From the NCBI GenBank assembly GCA_030431935.1, contig JAUIIC010000015.1, forward strand, positions 1 through 34,083: 34,083 bases of DNA. Reading direction: 5' to 3'. Below are positions 26,996-34,083 of this stretch, piece after piece. A program made the translations under genes and the position numbers. Origin of the DNA: Alphaproteobacteria bacterium. Its GTDB lineage: Bacteria > Pseudomonadota > Alphaproteobacteria > Rhodobacterales > Rhodobacteraceae. How positions within the stretch are numbered: position 1 is the stretch's first letter; each line of letters opens with the position of its first letter. The notes under the pieces were generated by a model. That model worked only from the letters and a program-made list of their open reading frames with translations, was not told where the DNA came from and searched no databases.

Positions 26996-27463
26996 ATGCG
27001 TGTGCCGACCGCAGCGTTGATCGTCCTTCTCGCCTTGCCCGCCCATGCGGGCGAGGCCTGGGAAACATACAACCTGCCCGACGGGCGCGGCGCGGGCATC
27101 TGCCCCGTGGATGACGAGAACCGCTATTTCTGCTTCCTGATCTCCTGCGCGCCCGAAGGCGGGCCCTTGTGGATGCGCGTCGCCTTTTCCGGCGACCATG
27201 CCCTGCCAGAAGCGCCGGTGCTGCGCATCAGCATCGACGGCGGCCCCGAATCGACCCGCCGCCTGTCCGCCCTGCCGGCAGAGGACCAGGACTTCGGCAT
27301 CCGCTATGACGACGCGCGCGACGCCGACCTGCTGGAGGCCCTGGCCGCCGGCAGCCGCGCCACCCTGACGCTGGGCAATCCGCCGGGGACGCTGTCGCAG
27401 GACATGCCGCTGTCGGGCTCGCGCCGCGCGATAGAATCCCTGGCGCATCTCTGCGGGACCTGA
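26996..27463 (+). CDS. Small exported protein of unknown function
   Basis: This 155-residue protein starts MRVPTAALIVLLALPAHAGE, a clear Sec signal with cleavage after AHA. The mature ~136 residues contain four cysteines (in GICPVD, RYFCFLISC and HLCGT), fitting one or two periplasmic disulphides, and a beta-rich pattern. I recognise no named family. The ATG at 26996 was chosen over an upstream GTG-type start because the signal peptide starts there. It is a single gene between divergent xthA and convergent cenR. Confidence 0.75.
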   Translation: MRVPTAALIVLLALPAHAGEAWETYNLPDGRGAGICPVDDENRYFCFLISCAPEGGPLWMRVAFSGDHALPEAPVLRISIDGGPESTRRLSALPAEDQDFGIRYDDARDADLLEALAAGSRATLTLGNPPGTLSQDMPLSGSRRAIESLAHLCGT

Positions 27464-27594
27464 GCGTCATCCGGCCCGGATCACCCCCTCTTCCCGGTGC
27501 GGCGCCGCGATGACCGCCGCAGCCACGCGATGCATTCCGTCCCGTGCGATCCGAACCCGAACCTCCGGGCGGCCCGACCTGGCAACGCCGCCGC

Positions 27595-27623
27595 AAAAAA
27601 AGGCCCGGGTCAAAGCCCGGGCC
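27595..27623 (-). terminator. Strong intrinsic terminator downstream of cenR
   Basis: On the minus strand GGCCCGGG and CCCGGGCC pair around a six-base loop and are followed by seven T. It lies about 90 bases after the cenR stop. The stretch between them (27624-27712) has no gene beyond a 12-codon frame. Confidence 0.9.
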
Positions 27624-27712
27624 AGTCCAACAGGGAGGTTCATGCCATGACCCCGGCATGAAGGGGATGCCTGAAATTTAATCCGACGCGACGGACTCAA
27701 CTTTGATCTGGA

Positions 27713-28399
27713 TCATGCAACCAGACGATATCCGCCGCTTTCCGTCACCAGAAGCCGCGCGTTCGACGGGTCCGGCTCGATCTTCTGGCGCAGCCTGTAG
27801 ATATGGGTCTCCAGCGTGTGCGTCGTGACGCCCGCGTTGTAGCCCCAGACCTCGTGCAGCAGGATGTCGCGGGGCACCACGCCCTCTGATGCCCGGTACA
27901 GGAACTTCAGGATGTTGGTTTCCTTCTCGGTCAGCCTGATCTTCTTGTCGTCCTCGGTCATCAGCATCTTCATCGCCGGCTTGAACGTGTACGGCCCCAG
28001 CTGGAACACCGCGTCCTCGGACTGCTCGTGCTGGCGAAGCTGCGCCCGGATGCGCGCCAGAAGAACCGGGAACTTGAACGGCTTGGTCACATAGTCGTTG
28101 GCCCCGGCGTCGAGCCCCAGGATCGTGTCGGCATCGCTGTCGTGGCCCGTCAGCATCAGGATCGGGCACTTCACGCCCTGCTTGCGCATCCGCCGGCACA
28201 ACTCGCGCCCATCGGTGTCGGGCAACCCCACATCCAGGATCACGAGGTCATAGTGCCCCGATTTCACCTTCTCGATCGCGCCCTGGCCGTCGCCGGCCTC
28301 GAACACGTCGAAATCCTCTGTCAGAACAAGCTGATCGCTCAGCGCCTCGCGCAGGTCGTCGTCATCATCGACCAGAAGGATCTTCTTCAATACGCTCAT
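27713..28399 (-). CDS. cenR: OmpR-type response regulator, CenR-like
   Basis: This 228-residue regulator has a receiver domain (1-120) with the acidic pocket DDDDD at 11-15, phosphoacceptor Asp56 in LVILDVGLPD and Lys in VTKPFKF near 107, then a winged-helix DNA-binding domain (about 130-225). The segments TGHDSDADTILGLDAGANDY and YNAGVTTHTLETHIYRL match what I know of CenR, the essential cell-envelope regulator of Caulobacter and Rhodobacter; no sensor kinase is adjacent, which is also true of cenR elsewhere. GGAGG precedes the start. It diverges from ribA across 140 bases and has a strong terminator. The CenR name is likely but from memory of the family only. Confidence 0.9.
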   Translation of the reverse strand: MSVLKKILLVDDDDDLREALSDQLVLTEDFDVFEAGDGQGAIEKVKSGHYDLVILDVGLPDTDGRELCRRMRKQGVKCPILMLTGHDSDADTILGLDAGANDYVTKPFKFPVLLARIRAQLRQHEQSEDAVFQLGPYTFKPAMKMLMTEDDKKIRLTEKETNILKFLYRASEGVVPRDILLHEVWGYNAGVTTHTLETHIYRLRQKIEPDPSNARLLVTESGGYRLVA

Positions 28400-28539
28400 G
28401 ACCTTGCCTCCGTCGTCTCCGGTCTGAAGTGCGTTCGCCGGCCCGTCCCGGCAAGATTTGCGTCAATCACCTCACGCGCTCGTGTCGACAGCGGGCCAAA
28501 TGTTTCATATCTCTCGGCAACAGCCCCCCGCAGGATGCC

Positions 28540-29628
28540 ATGTCGCTTGCCCCCACGCCCACCGAACGCATCGCCCGCGCCCGCGCCGATCTGCGCCTCG
28601 GCGTGCCCGTGGTGCTGTCGGGCGGCGCCGGCGCCGCGCTGATCGCGGCCGCCGAAACCATCACCCCCGCGCGCCTTGCGGCGCTGCAACAGATCGGCGC
28701 GCCGATCCTGGCCATCACCGCGCGGCGGGCCGAGACGCTCAAGGCGCGCGCCTATGACGGGGACCTGGCCCGCCTGCGCCTGCCCGGTGACGCCGATGCC
28801 GCCTGGGTCGCCGCCGTGGCCGACCCCGCCGACGACCTCGCGCGGCCGATGACCGGGCCGCACCTGTCAGACCGCGACGGCCCCGCCGACCTGCACCGCG
28901 CCGCGATCCGGCTGGCCAAGGCCGCGCGCCTGCTGCCCGCCGCGCTGGTGGTGCCGGTCCCGGACGGGCCCGCCGCCGCCGCCGCACACGGCCTGACCTG
29001 CCTCGACCTGGCCGAGACCGAAGGGCTGCTCGACGCGCTCTCGCCGCTCGACGCGGTCATCTCGGCCCGCGTGCCGCTGGCCCTTGCCCGCGACGCGCGC
29101 CTGCATGTCTTCCGGCCAGAGGACGGGGCCGAGGAACATTACGCCATCGAGATCGGCCGCCCCGACCGCGGCATCCCGGTGCTGGCCCGGCTGCATTCCG
29201 CCTGCTTCACCGGCGACCTGCTGGGCAGCCTGAAATGCGACTGCGGCCCGCAACTGCGCGCCGCGCTGGCCGCGATGGGGACCGAGGGCGCGGGCGTGCT
29301 CCTCTACCTCAACCAGGAGGGCCGCGGCATCGGCCTGGCCAACAAGCTGCGCGCCTATGCGTTGCAGGACCAGGGCTTCGACACGGTCGAGGCCAACCAC
29401 CGCCTCGGCTTCGAGGATGACGAGCGTGACTTCCGCATCGGCGCGGCGATTCTCGACAAGATGGGCTTTGCCGCCGTCCGCCTGCTGACGAACAACCCCG
29501 CCAAGGTCGCGATGATGCAGCATTGCGGCATCGCCGTGGCCGAACGCGTGCCGCTCAAGGCCGGTGAGAACCCGCTCAACCAGGATTACCTGGCGACCAA
29601 GGCCCGCAAGTCCGGACACCTCCTGTGA
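28540..29628 (+). CDS. ribA: GTP cyclohydrolase II with degenerate RibB-like N-terminal domain
   Basis: This 362-residue protein ends with a full GTP cyclohydrolase II domain (about 160-362), which opens GTP in the first step of riboflavin synthesis. The zinc cysteines are Cys222, Cys233 and Cys235 (HSACFTGDLLGSLKCDCG), and YLNQEGRGIGL plus the late RLLTNNPAK block are intact. The N-terminal ~150 residues resemble DHBP synthase in places (LIAAAETITPARLAAL against LIxAAExITPE), but the catalytic acidic motif (RENEGD) is missing, so that half is probably inactive. The ATG at 28540 follows AGGAT. An L,D-transpeptidase overlaps its stop codon by four bases. Confidence 0.94.
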   Translation: MSLAPTPTERIARARADLRLGVPVVLSGGAGAALIAAAETITPARLAALQQIGAPILAITARRAETLKARAYDGDLARLRLPGDADAAWVAAVADPADDLARPMTGPHLSDRDGPADLHRAAIRLAKAARLLPAALVVPVPDGPAAAAAHGLTCLDLAETEGLLDALSPLDAVISARVPLALARDARLHVFRPEDGAEEHYAIEIGRPDRGIPVLARLHSACFTGDLLGSLKCDCGPQLRAALAAMGTEGAGVLLYLNQEGRGIGLANKLRAYALQDQGFDTVEANHRLGFEDDERDFRIGAAILDKMGFAAVRLLTNNPAKVAMMQHCGIAVAERVPLKAGENPLNQDYLATKARKSGHLL

Positions 29629-30119
29629 CGCCCCTCGACATGGTCGTCACACCGCGCGGCCTGCGCTTCCTCGGCCGCACCTTTCCCTGCACCATCGGTC
29701 GCACCGGCCTCACCTGCGACAAGCGCGAAGGCGACGGCGCCACCCCGCAAGGCGTCCACGCGATCACCGGCTGCCTCTACCGCCCCGACCGAATGGCGCG
29801 CCCCAACGACTGGGCCCTGCCGATCCGCCCCGGCGACCTGTGGTCCGACGACCCCGGGCACGAGGACTACAACCTCATGGTCCGCGCCCCCTACCCCGCC
29901 AGCGCCGAGACGCTGCGCCGCCCCGACCCGCTCTACGATCTCGTGCTCACGACCGGCTGGAACTGGCCCCGCGCCGAACGCGGGCGGGGCTCCGCCATCT
30001 TCATCCACCGCTGGCGCAAGCCGGGCCACCCGACGGCGGGCTGCGTCGCGCTCGATCCCGCGCATCTTCTCTGGATCGCCGCGCGCATCCGCCACCGCAC
30101 GCGCCTCGTCGTTCCCTGA
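29625..30119 (+). CDS. YkuD-domain L,D-transpeptidase-like protein without signal peptide
   Basis: This 164-residue protein has the YkuD active-site pattern HRWRKPGHPTAGCVAL, with His128 and Cys140 as the expected pair. The rest fits small cytosolic-looking members: VVTPRGLRFLGRTFPC and CDKREGDGATPQGVHAI near the start. There is no signal peptide or membrane segment, which is odd for an enzyme of peptidoglycan. It starts at GTG 29625, with GTGA overlapping the ribA stop, or at ATG 29640; neither has a clear Shine-Dalgarno, and coupling to ribA is likely. Possible roles are amidated-peptide transfer in the cytoplasm or export by an unknown route; I cannot say which. Confidence 0.88.
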   Translation: MTPLDMVVTPRGLRFLGRTFPCTIGRTGLTCDKREGDGATPQGVHAITGCLYRPDRMARPNDWALPIRPGDLWSDDPGHEDYNLMVRAPYPASAETLRRPDPLYDLVLTTGWNWPRAERGRGSAIFIHRWRKPGHPTAGCVALDPAHLLWIAARIRHRTRLVVP

Positions 30120-30131
30120 CGCTCCACCCCC

Positions 30132-30191
30132 GGCTTCTTCTGTTCGGAAATACTCCCGCCGGAGGCACGCGACCGAGGGGCTCGATGCCCC
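30132..30191 (+). repeat. 3'-end module, copy 3
   Basis: GGCTTCTTCTGTTC, GG, AAATACTC, a GC-rich stretch, then the hairpin GGGGC-TCGAT-GCCCC (30177-30191). It follows the YkuD gene by 12 bases and lies between it and the convergent YggS gene. Confidence 0.9.
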
Positions 30192-30234
30192 GAGGCCGCG
30201 TTCGCCGGGCGACGCGGCCCCGCCGCGGCGCAAC

Positions 30235-30891
30235 TCACGCGGCCGGGACGCGGTCCCCGAAGATCGCCGACCCCACGCGCACATGGGTCGCGCCGAAGGC
30301 CACGGCCTCCTCGAAATCGGCGCTCATCCCCATCGACAGGCCCGTCAGCCCGTTGCGCGCCGCGATCTTCGCCAGAAGCGCGAAATGCAGGCTGGGCGTC
30401 TCCTCCACCGGCGGGATGCACATCAGCCCCGCCACCGGCAGGCCCAGCCCCCGGCAATCGGTCACGAACCCGTCCGCCTCGGCCGGCAGAACGCCCGCCT
30501 TCTGCGGCTCTTCGCCCGTGTTCACCTGGATGAACAGCTCGGGACAATGCCCCAGCTCGTCGGCCAGCCGCGCCAGCGTGGTGGCCAGCTTCGGCCGGTC
30601 CACCGAATGGATCGCCTGGCACAGCTCCATCGCCTGCCGCGCCTTGTTGGTCTGCAACGGCCCGATCAGGTGCAGCTCCACGTCAGGGTAGCGCTCTCGC
30701 AGGGCCGGCCACTTGCCCGCGGCCTCCTGTACCCGGTTCTCGCCAAAGACCCGGTGGCCTTCGGCCAGCACCGCCTCGACCCGCTCCAGCGGCTGCACCT
30801 TCGACACCGCGATCAGCCGGACCGATCCGGGCGCGCGCCCCGCCCTGTCCTCCGCCGCGCGCAGCCGCGCCGTGATCTCGCTCAGCCCCAT
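30235..30891 (-). CDS. yggS: YggS/PROSC-type pyridoxal-phosphate homeostasis protein
   Basis: This 218-residue protein is a full-length PLPHP. The PLP lysine is Lys31 in LIAVSKVQ; FGENRVQEA, HLIGPLQTNKA, SVDR, QVNTGEEPQKAG, LMCIPP and LSMGMSADFEEAV follow in family order. It binds PLP, has no known catalysis and affects vitamin B6 and amino-acid balance. The ATG at 30891 lies four bases after the stop of the TPR-sulfotransferase gene, so the two are cotranscribed. In many bacteria yggS sits with cell-division genes; here it does not. Confidence 0.93.
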   Translation of the reverse strand: MGLSEITARLRAAEDRAGRAPGSVRLIAVSKVQPLERVEAVLAEGHRVFGENRVQEAAGKWPALRERYPDVELHLIGPLQTNKARQAMELCQAIHSVDRPKLATTLARLADELGHCPELFIQVNTGEEPQKAGVLPAEADGFVTDCRGLGLPVAGLMCIPPVEETPSLHFALLAKIAARNGLTGLSMGMSADFEEAVAFGATHVRVGSAIFGDRVPAA

Positions 30892-30895
30892 CGCC

Positions 30896-33031
30896 CTACT
30901 CCTTCGGCGCCAGGTCGCCCAGCGCCTCGACAAATTCCGCCAGCTCGGCCTCGTACCGCCGCCAGGCCTGCATCGAGGTCTTGTAGATCGGCTGGCGCAC
31001 CTGCGCCACGCTGGCCGTATCCACGCGGCGCCGCGTCTCGTGAAACGACAGGCAGGCGTCCTCCCATGTAAGCCCGCAGGCCGCGACCAGGCGCCGGGTT
31101 TCCGCCTCGGGATCGGCGATCAGGTCTTCATAGCGCGCCCGGATGATGACACCGGGCATCCGCGCTTCCCAGAAATCGACGATCTCGCGGAACAGGCGGT
31201 AATGCTCGGCCAGGTCGGTCAGCGAGTAGGTATGAAGCTGCCGCCCCGCGTCGAAATAGGTCTTGTACATCGACAGCGCCGTGTCACGCGGGTCGCGCTC
31301 GACCAGCACCAGCCGCGCCGAGGGCAGCGCCCGGTGAATCGGCCCGAAAAGCAGGTAGGTCTGCACGCTCTTGTCGGTGATCCGGTCCGCGCCGGGGAAA
31401 AGGCCCCGCATCTCCGCCTCGATCCGCGCGCCCAGATCGCGCCAGTCGATCGCCGCGACAGCGTCCGCCGCGGCGGTCAGCGCCTCTTGCGCCAGGTGGC
31501 GCGCGACGCCCAGTTCGCCGCCGCCGGTGACCGTGGAATGGCTTGCCAGGATCTGCTCCACAAGCGTGGTGCCGGAACGCGGCACGCCGGTCACGAAGAT
31601 CGGCGCGAACCCGTCCTCTCCTTCCGGCACGGCAAAGTCGACATCCGCGCAGGCCGCCATGATCTCGCGCACCGCCTCGCGCTGCGCACCGATGGTCGAG
31701 GGGAAATGCGCCCGCACCAGGTCGTTCGCGGGCCGCAGGTAGGTGAACACGCGGTCATGCCTGCCGGTGTCCTCCATCGCCTTGGCCAGGGCAAAGCCCA
31801 GGGGCGCGCGGCTGGCATCGGGAATCGCCGCATCGTCCCAAAGCCGCGTCATCTCGGCGATCTCGGGCGCATCCTCGGTCAGCTTGCGCCCGGCGACATA
31901 GCCATACCACGCCAGCCCGTTCGCCGGATCGCGCGCCAGCGCGGCGCGATAGGCCGCGCCCGCCTCGTCGAACCGCCCCAACCGCGTCAGAAGCTGCGCC
32001 CGACTCGCTTCGGGGGCGATCGCGTCGGGATGGGCCGCCGCAAGAGCCGAAAACGCCTCAAGCGCCGCGGCATCCCGCCCCGTCGCCGCAAGCGCCCAGG
32101 CCCGGGACAGCCCGGCCTCCATGTCTGCGGGGTCCTCGGCGCACAATGCGTCGAGCAGCGCCAGCCCCTCTTCCGCCGACTGTGTCTCGACCAGCAGGCT
32201 CGCCAGCCGCCGCCGCGCCTCGCGGTCCCCCGGGCGCAGCACCAGCCCGCGCCTCAGCGCGTCGATCGCCGCGCCAGACCGCCCAAGCGCCGCACACGCC
32301 AAGCCCAGCTGAATCGCGGCATCCGCCCGCTTGGGGTCCAGCCGTGCCGCGGCGTCCAGATGCGGCAACGCCTCGTCCGCGCGCCCCCTGTCGAGGAGGA
32401 AACGCCCCAGCTTCAAGCGCGCCTCCACCATGCCGGGGTCCAGCGACACCGCCTTGCGCCAGCTCGCCTCGGCGGCCTCGAAGCGGCCGCATGCCGCCTG
32501 CGCCGAGGCCAGGATGTCGCGCAAGAGCGCCACCTGCCCATGCGCCGCGACCAGCGCCGCGGCGCCGCGTTCGGCCGCCGCCGCGTCGCCCTTCTGCAAA
32601 AGCCCGATCACGCGCTTGACCGCCGCCGGGTCCGCCCCCCCGAGCGACGCCTTCGCCGATCCGGCGAGGCCCAGCTTGGTCTGGAACGCCAGCAACACCG
32701 GGGCCGGCACCTTCAGACGTTTGGCCGCCTCGACCGAGCGCGCCGTCTCGGCCGGATCTCCCAGCGCCAGTAGCGCATCGGCCATGACCGCCCATATGTC
32801 GCCGACCTGCGGCTTCAACGCCGCCGCGCGCTCCAGATGGCGCAGCGCCTCTTCCGGCCGTTTTCGCATCAGCGCGATGCGCCCCAACTGGAAATGCACT
32901 TCGGCCAGCCTTGGCCGGACGGACAGGATCTGCCGATAGGACGCCACGGCGGCATCATGCTGACCGGCGGCCTGCTTCTTCAGCGCCTCGGCATAGATCT
33001 GCGGGATACGGGCGGGATTGATCGGCAGCAT
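30896..33031 (-). CDS. TPR-repeat sulfotransferase
   Basis: This 711-residue protein joins a long tetratricopeptide region (about 10-430, with repeats such as AVASYRQILSVRPRLAEVHF and AEASWRKAVSLDPGMVEARL) to a C-terminal sulfotransferase domain. The PAPS-binding 5' motif GVPRSGTTLVEQILASH is near 475-491 and the 3' motif VLVERDPRDTALSMY near 571-585. Such fusions are common in alphaproteobacteria and look related to TPR protein-tyrosine sulfotransferases, but the acceptor is unknown. There is no signal peptide, so sulfation would be cytoplasmic, where PAPS is available. yggS follows four bases downstream. The preceding porin gene on the same strand ends in a strong terminator, so this gene has its own promoter. 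Confidence 0.9.
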   Translation of the reverse strand: MLPINPARIPQIYAEALKKQAAGQHDAAVASYRQILSVRPRLAEVHFQLGRIALMRKRPEEALRHLERAAALKPQVGDIWAVMADALLALGDPAETARSVEAAKRLKVPAPVLLAFQTKLGLAGSAKASLGGADPAAVKRVIGLLQKGDAAAAERGAAALVAAHGQVALLRDILASAQAACGRFEAAEASWRKAVSLDPGMVEARLKLGRFLLDRGRADEALPHLDAAARLDPKRADAAIQLGLACAALGRSGAAIDALRRGLVLRPGDREARRRLASLLVETQSAEEGLALLDALCAEDPADMEAGLSRAWALAATGRDAAALEAFSALAAAHPDAIAPEASRAQLLTRLGRFDEAGAAYRAALARDPANGLAWYGYVAGRKLTEDAPEIAEMTRLWDDAAIPDASRAPLGFALAKAMEDTGRHDRVFTYLRPANDLVRAHFPSTIGAQREAVREIMAACADVDFAVPEGEDGFAPIFVTGVPRSGTTLVEQILASHSTVTGGGELGVARHLAQEALTAAADAVAAIDWRDLGARIEAEMRGLFPGADRITDKSVQTYLLFGPIHRALPSARLVLVERDPRDTALSMYKTYFDAGRQLHTYSLTDLAEHYRLFREIVDFWEARMPGVIIRARYEDLIADPEAETRRLVAACGLTWEDACLSFHETRRRVDTASVAQVRQPIYKTSMQAWRRYEAELAEFVEALGDLAPKE

Positions 33032-33098
33032 CGTGTGATCCGGTCTGCCGCGCCACGGCGCGGGCGTTCAGGATGCAACAGGTAACGCATCCCCCCGG

Positions 33099-33130
33099 AA
33101 AGAAAAAGAGCGGGCCAAGGCCCGCTCTTT
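33099..33130 (-). terminator. Strong intrinsic terminator of the porin gene
   Basis: AAAGAGCGGGCC and GGCCCGCTCTTT form a perfect 12-bp stem around two bases, followed on the minus strand by TTTTTCTTT. It starts 24 bases after the porin stop. Confidence 0.95.
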
Positions 33131-33153
33131 CCCGTGTTCGGATCCGTGAAGGA

Positions 33154-34083
33154 TCAGAAGCTCATCTTCGCGCCGAACGAGTAGGTGCTGGTGTCGACCG
33201 CAGCACCGGCGTTGTCGCTCCAGCCGTAGCCGGCCTGCAGCGACATGCCGCCGCCCAGGTCGTACGAAGCGGCGATGCCGAAGCCGGCGGTGTCGTTGGC
33301 AGCACCAGCGCGGTTGAACGCACCGTAGTTCACGCCAACGGCGAGAGCGTCCATCTTGTAGCCGATGCCGATGCCGTAGTGGTCACCAGCCTGCGTCGCC
33401 GGGTTCAGAGCGGTACCCGAAGCCGAGCTGTAGTTGATGCCAGCCCAGAGGCCGCTGTCCAGATCGACGGTGGCGCTGACGCCCCAGAGCGAAGCGTTGG
33501 TGTAGCCCTGGTAGCCAACACCGAGCGACAGGGTCGCGCCGGACATGGCCATCGAGTACTTCGCACCGACGCCGTAGACGACCGAGTTCACGCCGCCAGC
33601 GGCAGCACCGTTGTCGTCGATTTCGGCCGACACGGCGAACGAGAAGTCAGCAAACGCGTAGGTGTACTGAGCGATCTGACCGTCGTTGCGACCGTCGAAG
33701 CCCGCGTTGCCGTTGAAGCCGGCGTGGGCGGTGTGGTCGTCGTTGATCGAGCCGGCGGGGCCGCCAACTTCGGTCATCGCCCAGTCGAACGCGCCGTCGA
33801 CGTCGCCCATGGTCAGCTTGCCGAAGGTGCCCGACACGTAGATGGTCGCGCCGCCGTCGTCAGCGTTGTTGGCAACGGCCGGAGCACCGGCGCCACCTTC
33901 GTCCAGGTCAACCGACATGCCGAACTCGACGCCGCCGTCGGTCATGCCCTTACCCGTGAAGGTCACGTCAACGTCGGTGAAGAACTGCGGGTCGACACCG
34001 GCAACGCCGTTGCCGCCGAAGATACCCATTTCGGCGAAGCCCGAGAGGCTGATCTCGGCAGCCTGGGCGGCACCGACGGACGC
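33154..34083 (-). CDS. Rhodobacter-type outer-membrane porin (5' end cut by window)
   Basis: The visible 309 residues run from the end of a signal peptide (ASVGAAQA then AEISLSGFAEMGIFGG, which would be the mature start) to the C-terminal FGAKMSF, whose final phenylalanine is the outer-membrane assembly signal. Alternating residues and many short strands fit a 16-stranded trimeric porin of the Porin_4 type. It would allow diffusion of small solutes. The initiator codon is outside the window; an internal ATG at 34029 is not the start. Its codons are less extreme in GC at third positions than its neighbours (e.g. gca, gtt) and it has a strong terminator, as for a highly expressed gene. Confidence 0.95.
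   Translation of the reverse strand, partial: ASVGAAQAAEISLSGFAEMGIFGGNGVAGVDPQFFTDVDVTFTGKGMTDGGVEFGMSVDLDEGGAGAPAVANNADDGGATIYVSGTFGKLTMGDVDGAFDWAMTEVGGPAGSINDDHTAHAGFNGNAGFDGRNDGQIAQYTYAFADFSFAVSAEIDDNGAAAGGVNSVVYGVGAKYSMAMSGATLSLGVGYQGYTNASLWGVSATVDLDSGLWAGINYSSASGTALNPATQAGDHYGIGIGYKMDALAVGVNYGAFNRAGAANDTAGFGIAASYDLGGGMSLQAGYGWSDNAGAAVDTSTYSFGAKMSF

Noticed and set aside
30713-32773. 686-residue plus-strand frame over the TPR-sulfotransferase
   Set aside because: Arginine/glutamine-rich shadow of the real minus-strand gene, with no domain.

Overview
The window is a GC-rich (roughly two-thirds G+C by eye), gene-dense chromosomal segment from an alphaproteobacterium, most likely of the order Rhodobacterales (Roseobacter/Rhodobacter group). 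This rests on a Rhodobacter-type outer-membrane porin with C-terminal phenylalanine, a CenR-like response regulator, an HspQ, a RibA with a long degenerate RibB-like N-terminus, a WCGPC-type CnoX and the overall codon use. I see no phage, plasmid, CRISPR, rRNA or tRNA genes. Almost everything is ordinary core-genome content; the unusual material is in the intergenic DNA.

Layout. 1-455: truncated membrane-anchored acidic protein on the minus strand. 763-5422: rpsO and pnp (ribosome/RNA turnover), separated by a minus-strand MFS transporter and two odd non-coding stretches: a ~245-bp direct repeat (1145-1667) and four 11-bp phased repeats (3047-3090). 5553-9830, plus strand: Sec/Tat-exported L,D-transpeptidase, YghX-type dienelactone hydrolase, aldehyde dehydrogenase and a fatty acid desaturase. 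9851-9945: four back-to-back near-perfect palindromes between convergent genes. 9950-12494, minus: RluA pseudouridine synthase, LysE/RhtB exporter, acetyl-CoA acetyltransferase. 12586-13420, plus: a STAS/HATPase partner-switching pair. 13725-16453: gamma-glutamyltransferase-like enzyme, hspQ (minus), SLT lipoprotein.

16595-21321, minus: a DapC-like aminotransferase, ftsK and lolA read in one direction (chromosome segregation plus envelope lipoprotein transport). 21449-24079: amidase (minus) and UbiH-family monooxygenase (plus), divergent. 24269-26868, minus: xthA, cnoX, LON-domain protein and Trm112-like protein, probably one transcription unit or two. 26996-27463: small exported protein. 27713-30119: cenR (minus) divergent from ribA, with a second, signal-less L,D-transpeptidase translationally coupled to ribA. 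30235-33031, minus: TPR-sulfotransferase followed by a YggS/PLPHP protein. 33154-34083: 3' part of a porin gene with a strong terminator.

The best candidates for something little described are the dispersed intergenic elements: the palindrome array, the phased 11-bp repeats, a 3'-end module (GGCTTCTTCTGTTC, two bases, AAATACTC, then a GGGGC/GCCCC hairpin) found after three genes, and a short element with inverted ends that supplies the TAG stop codon of two unrelated genes. No novel multi-gene defence or biosynthetic system is visible. All functional calls are from reading motifs; no database search was possible.
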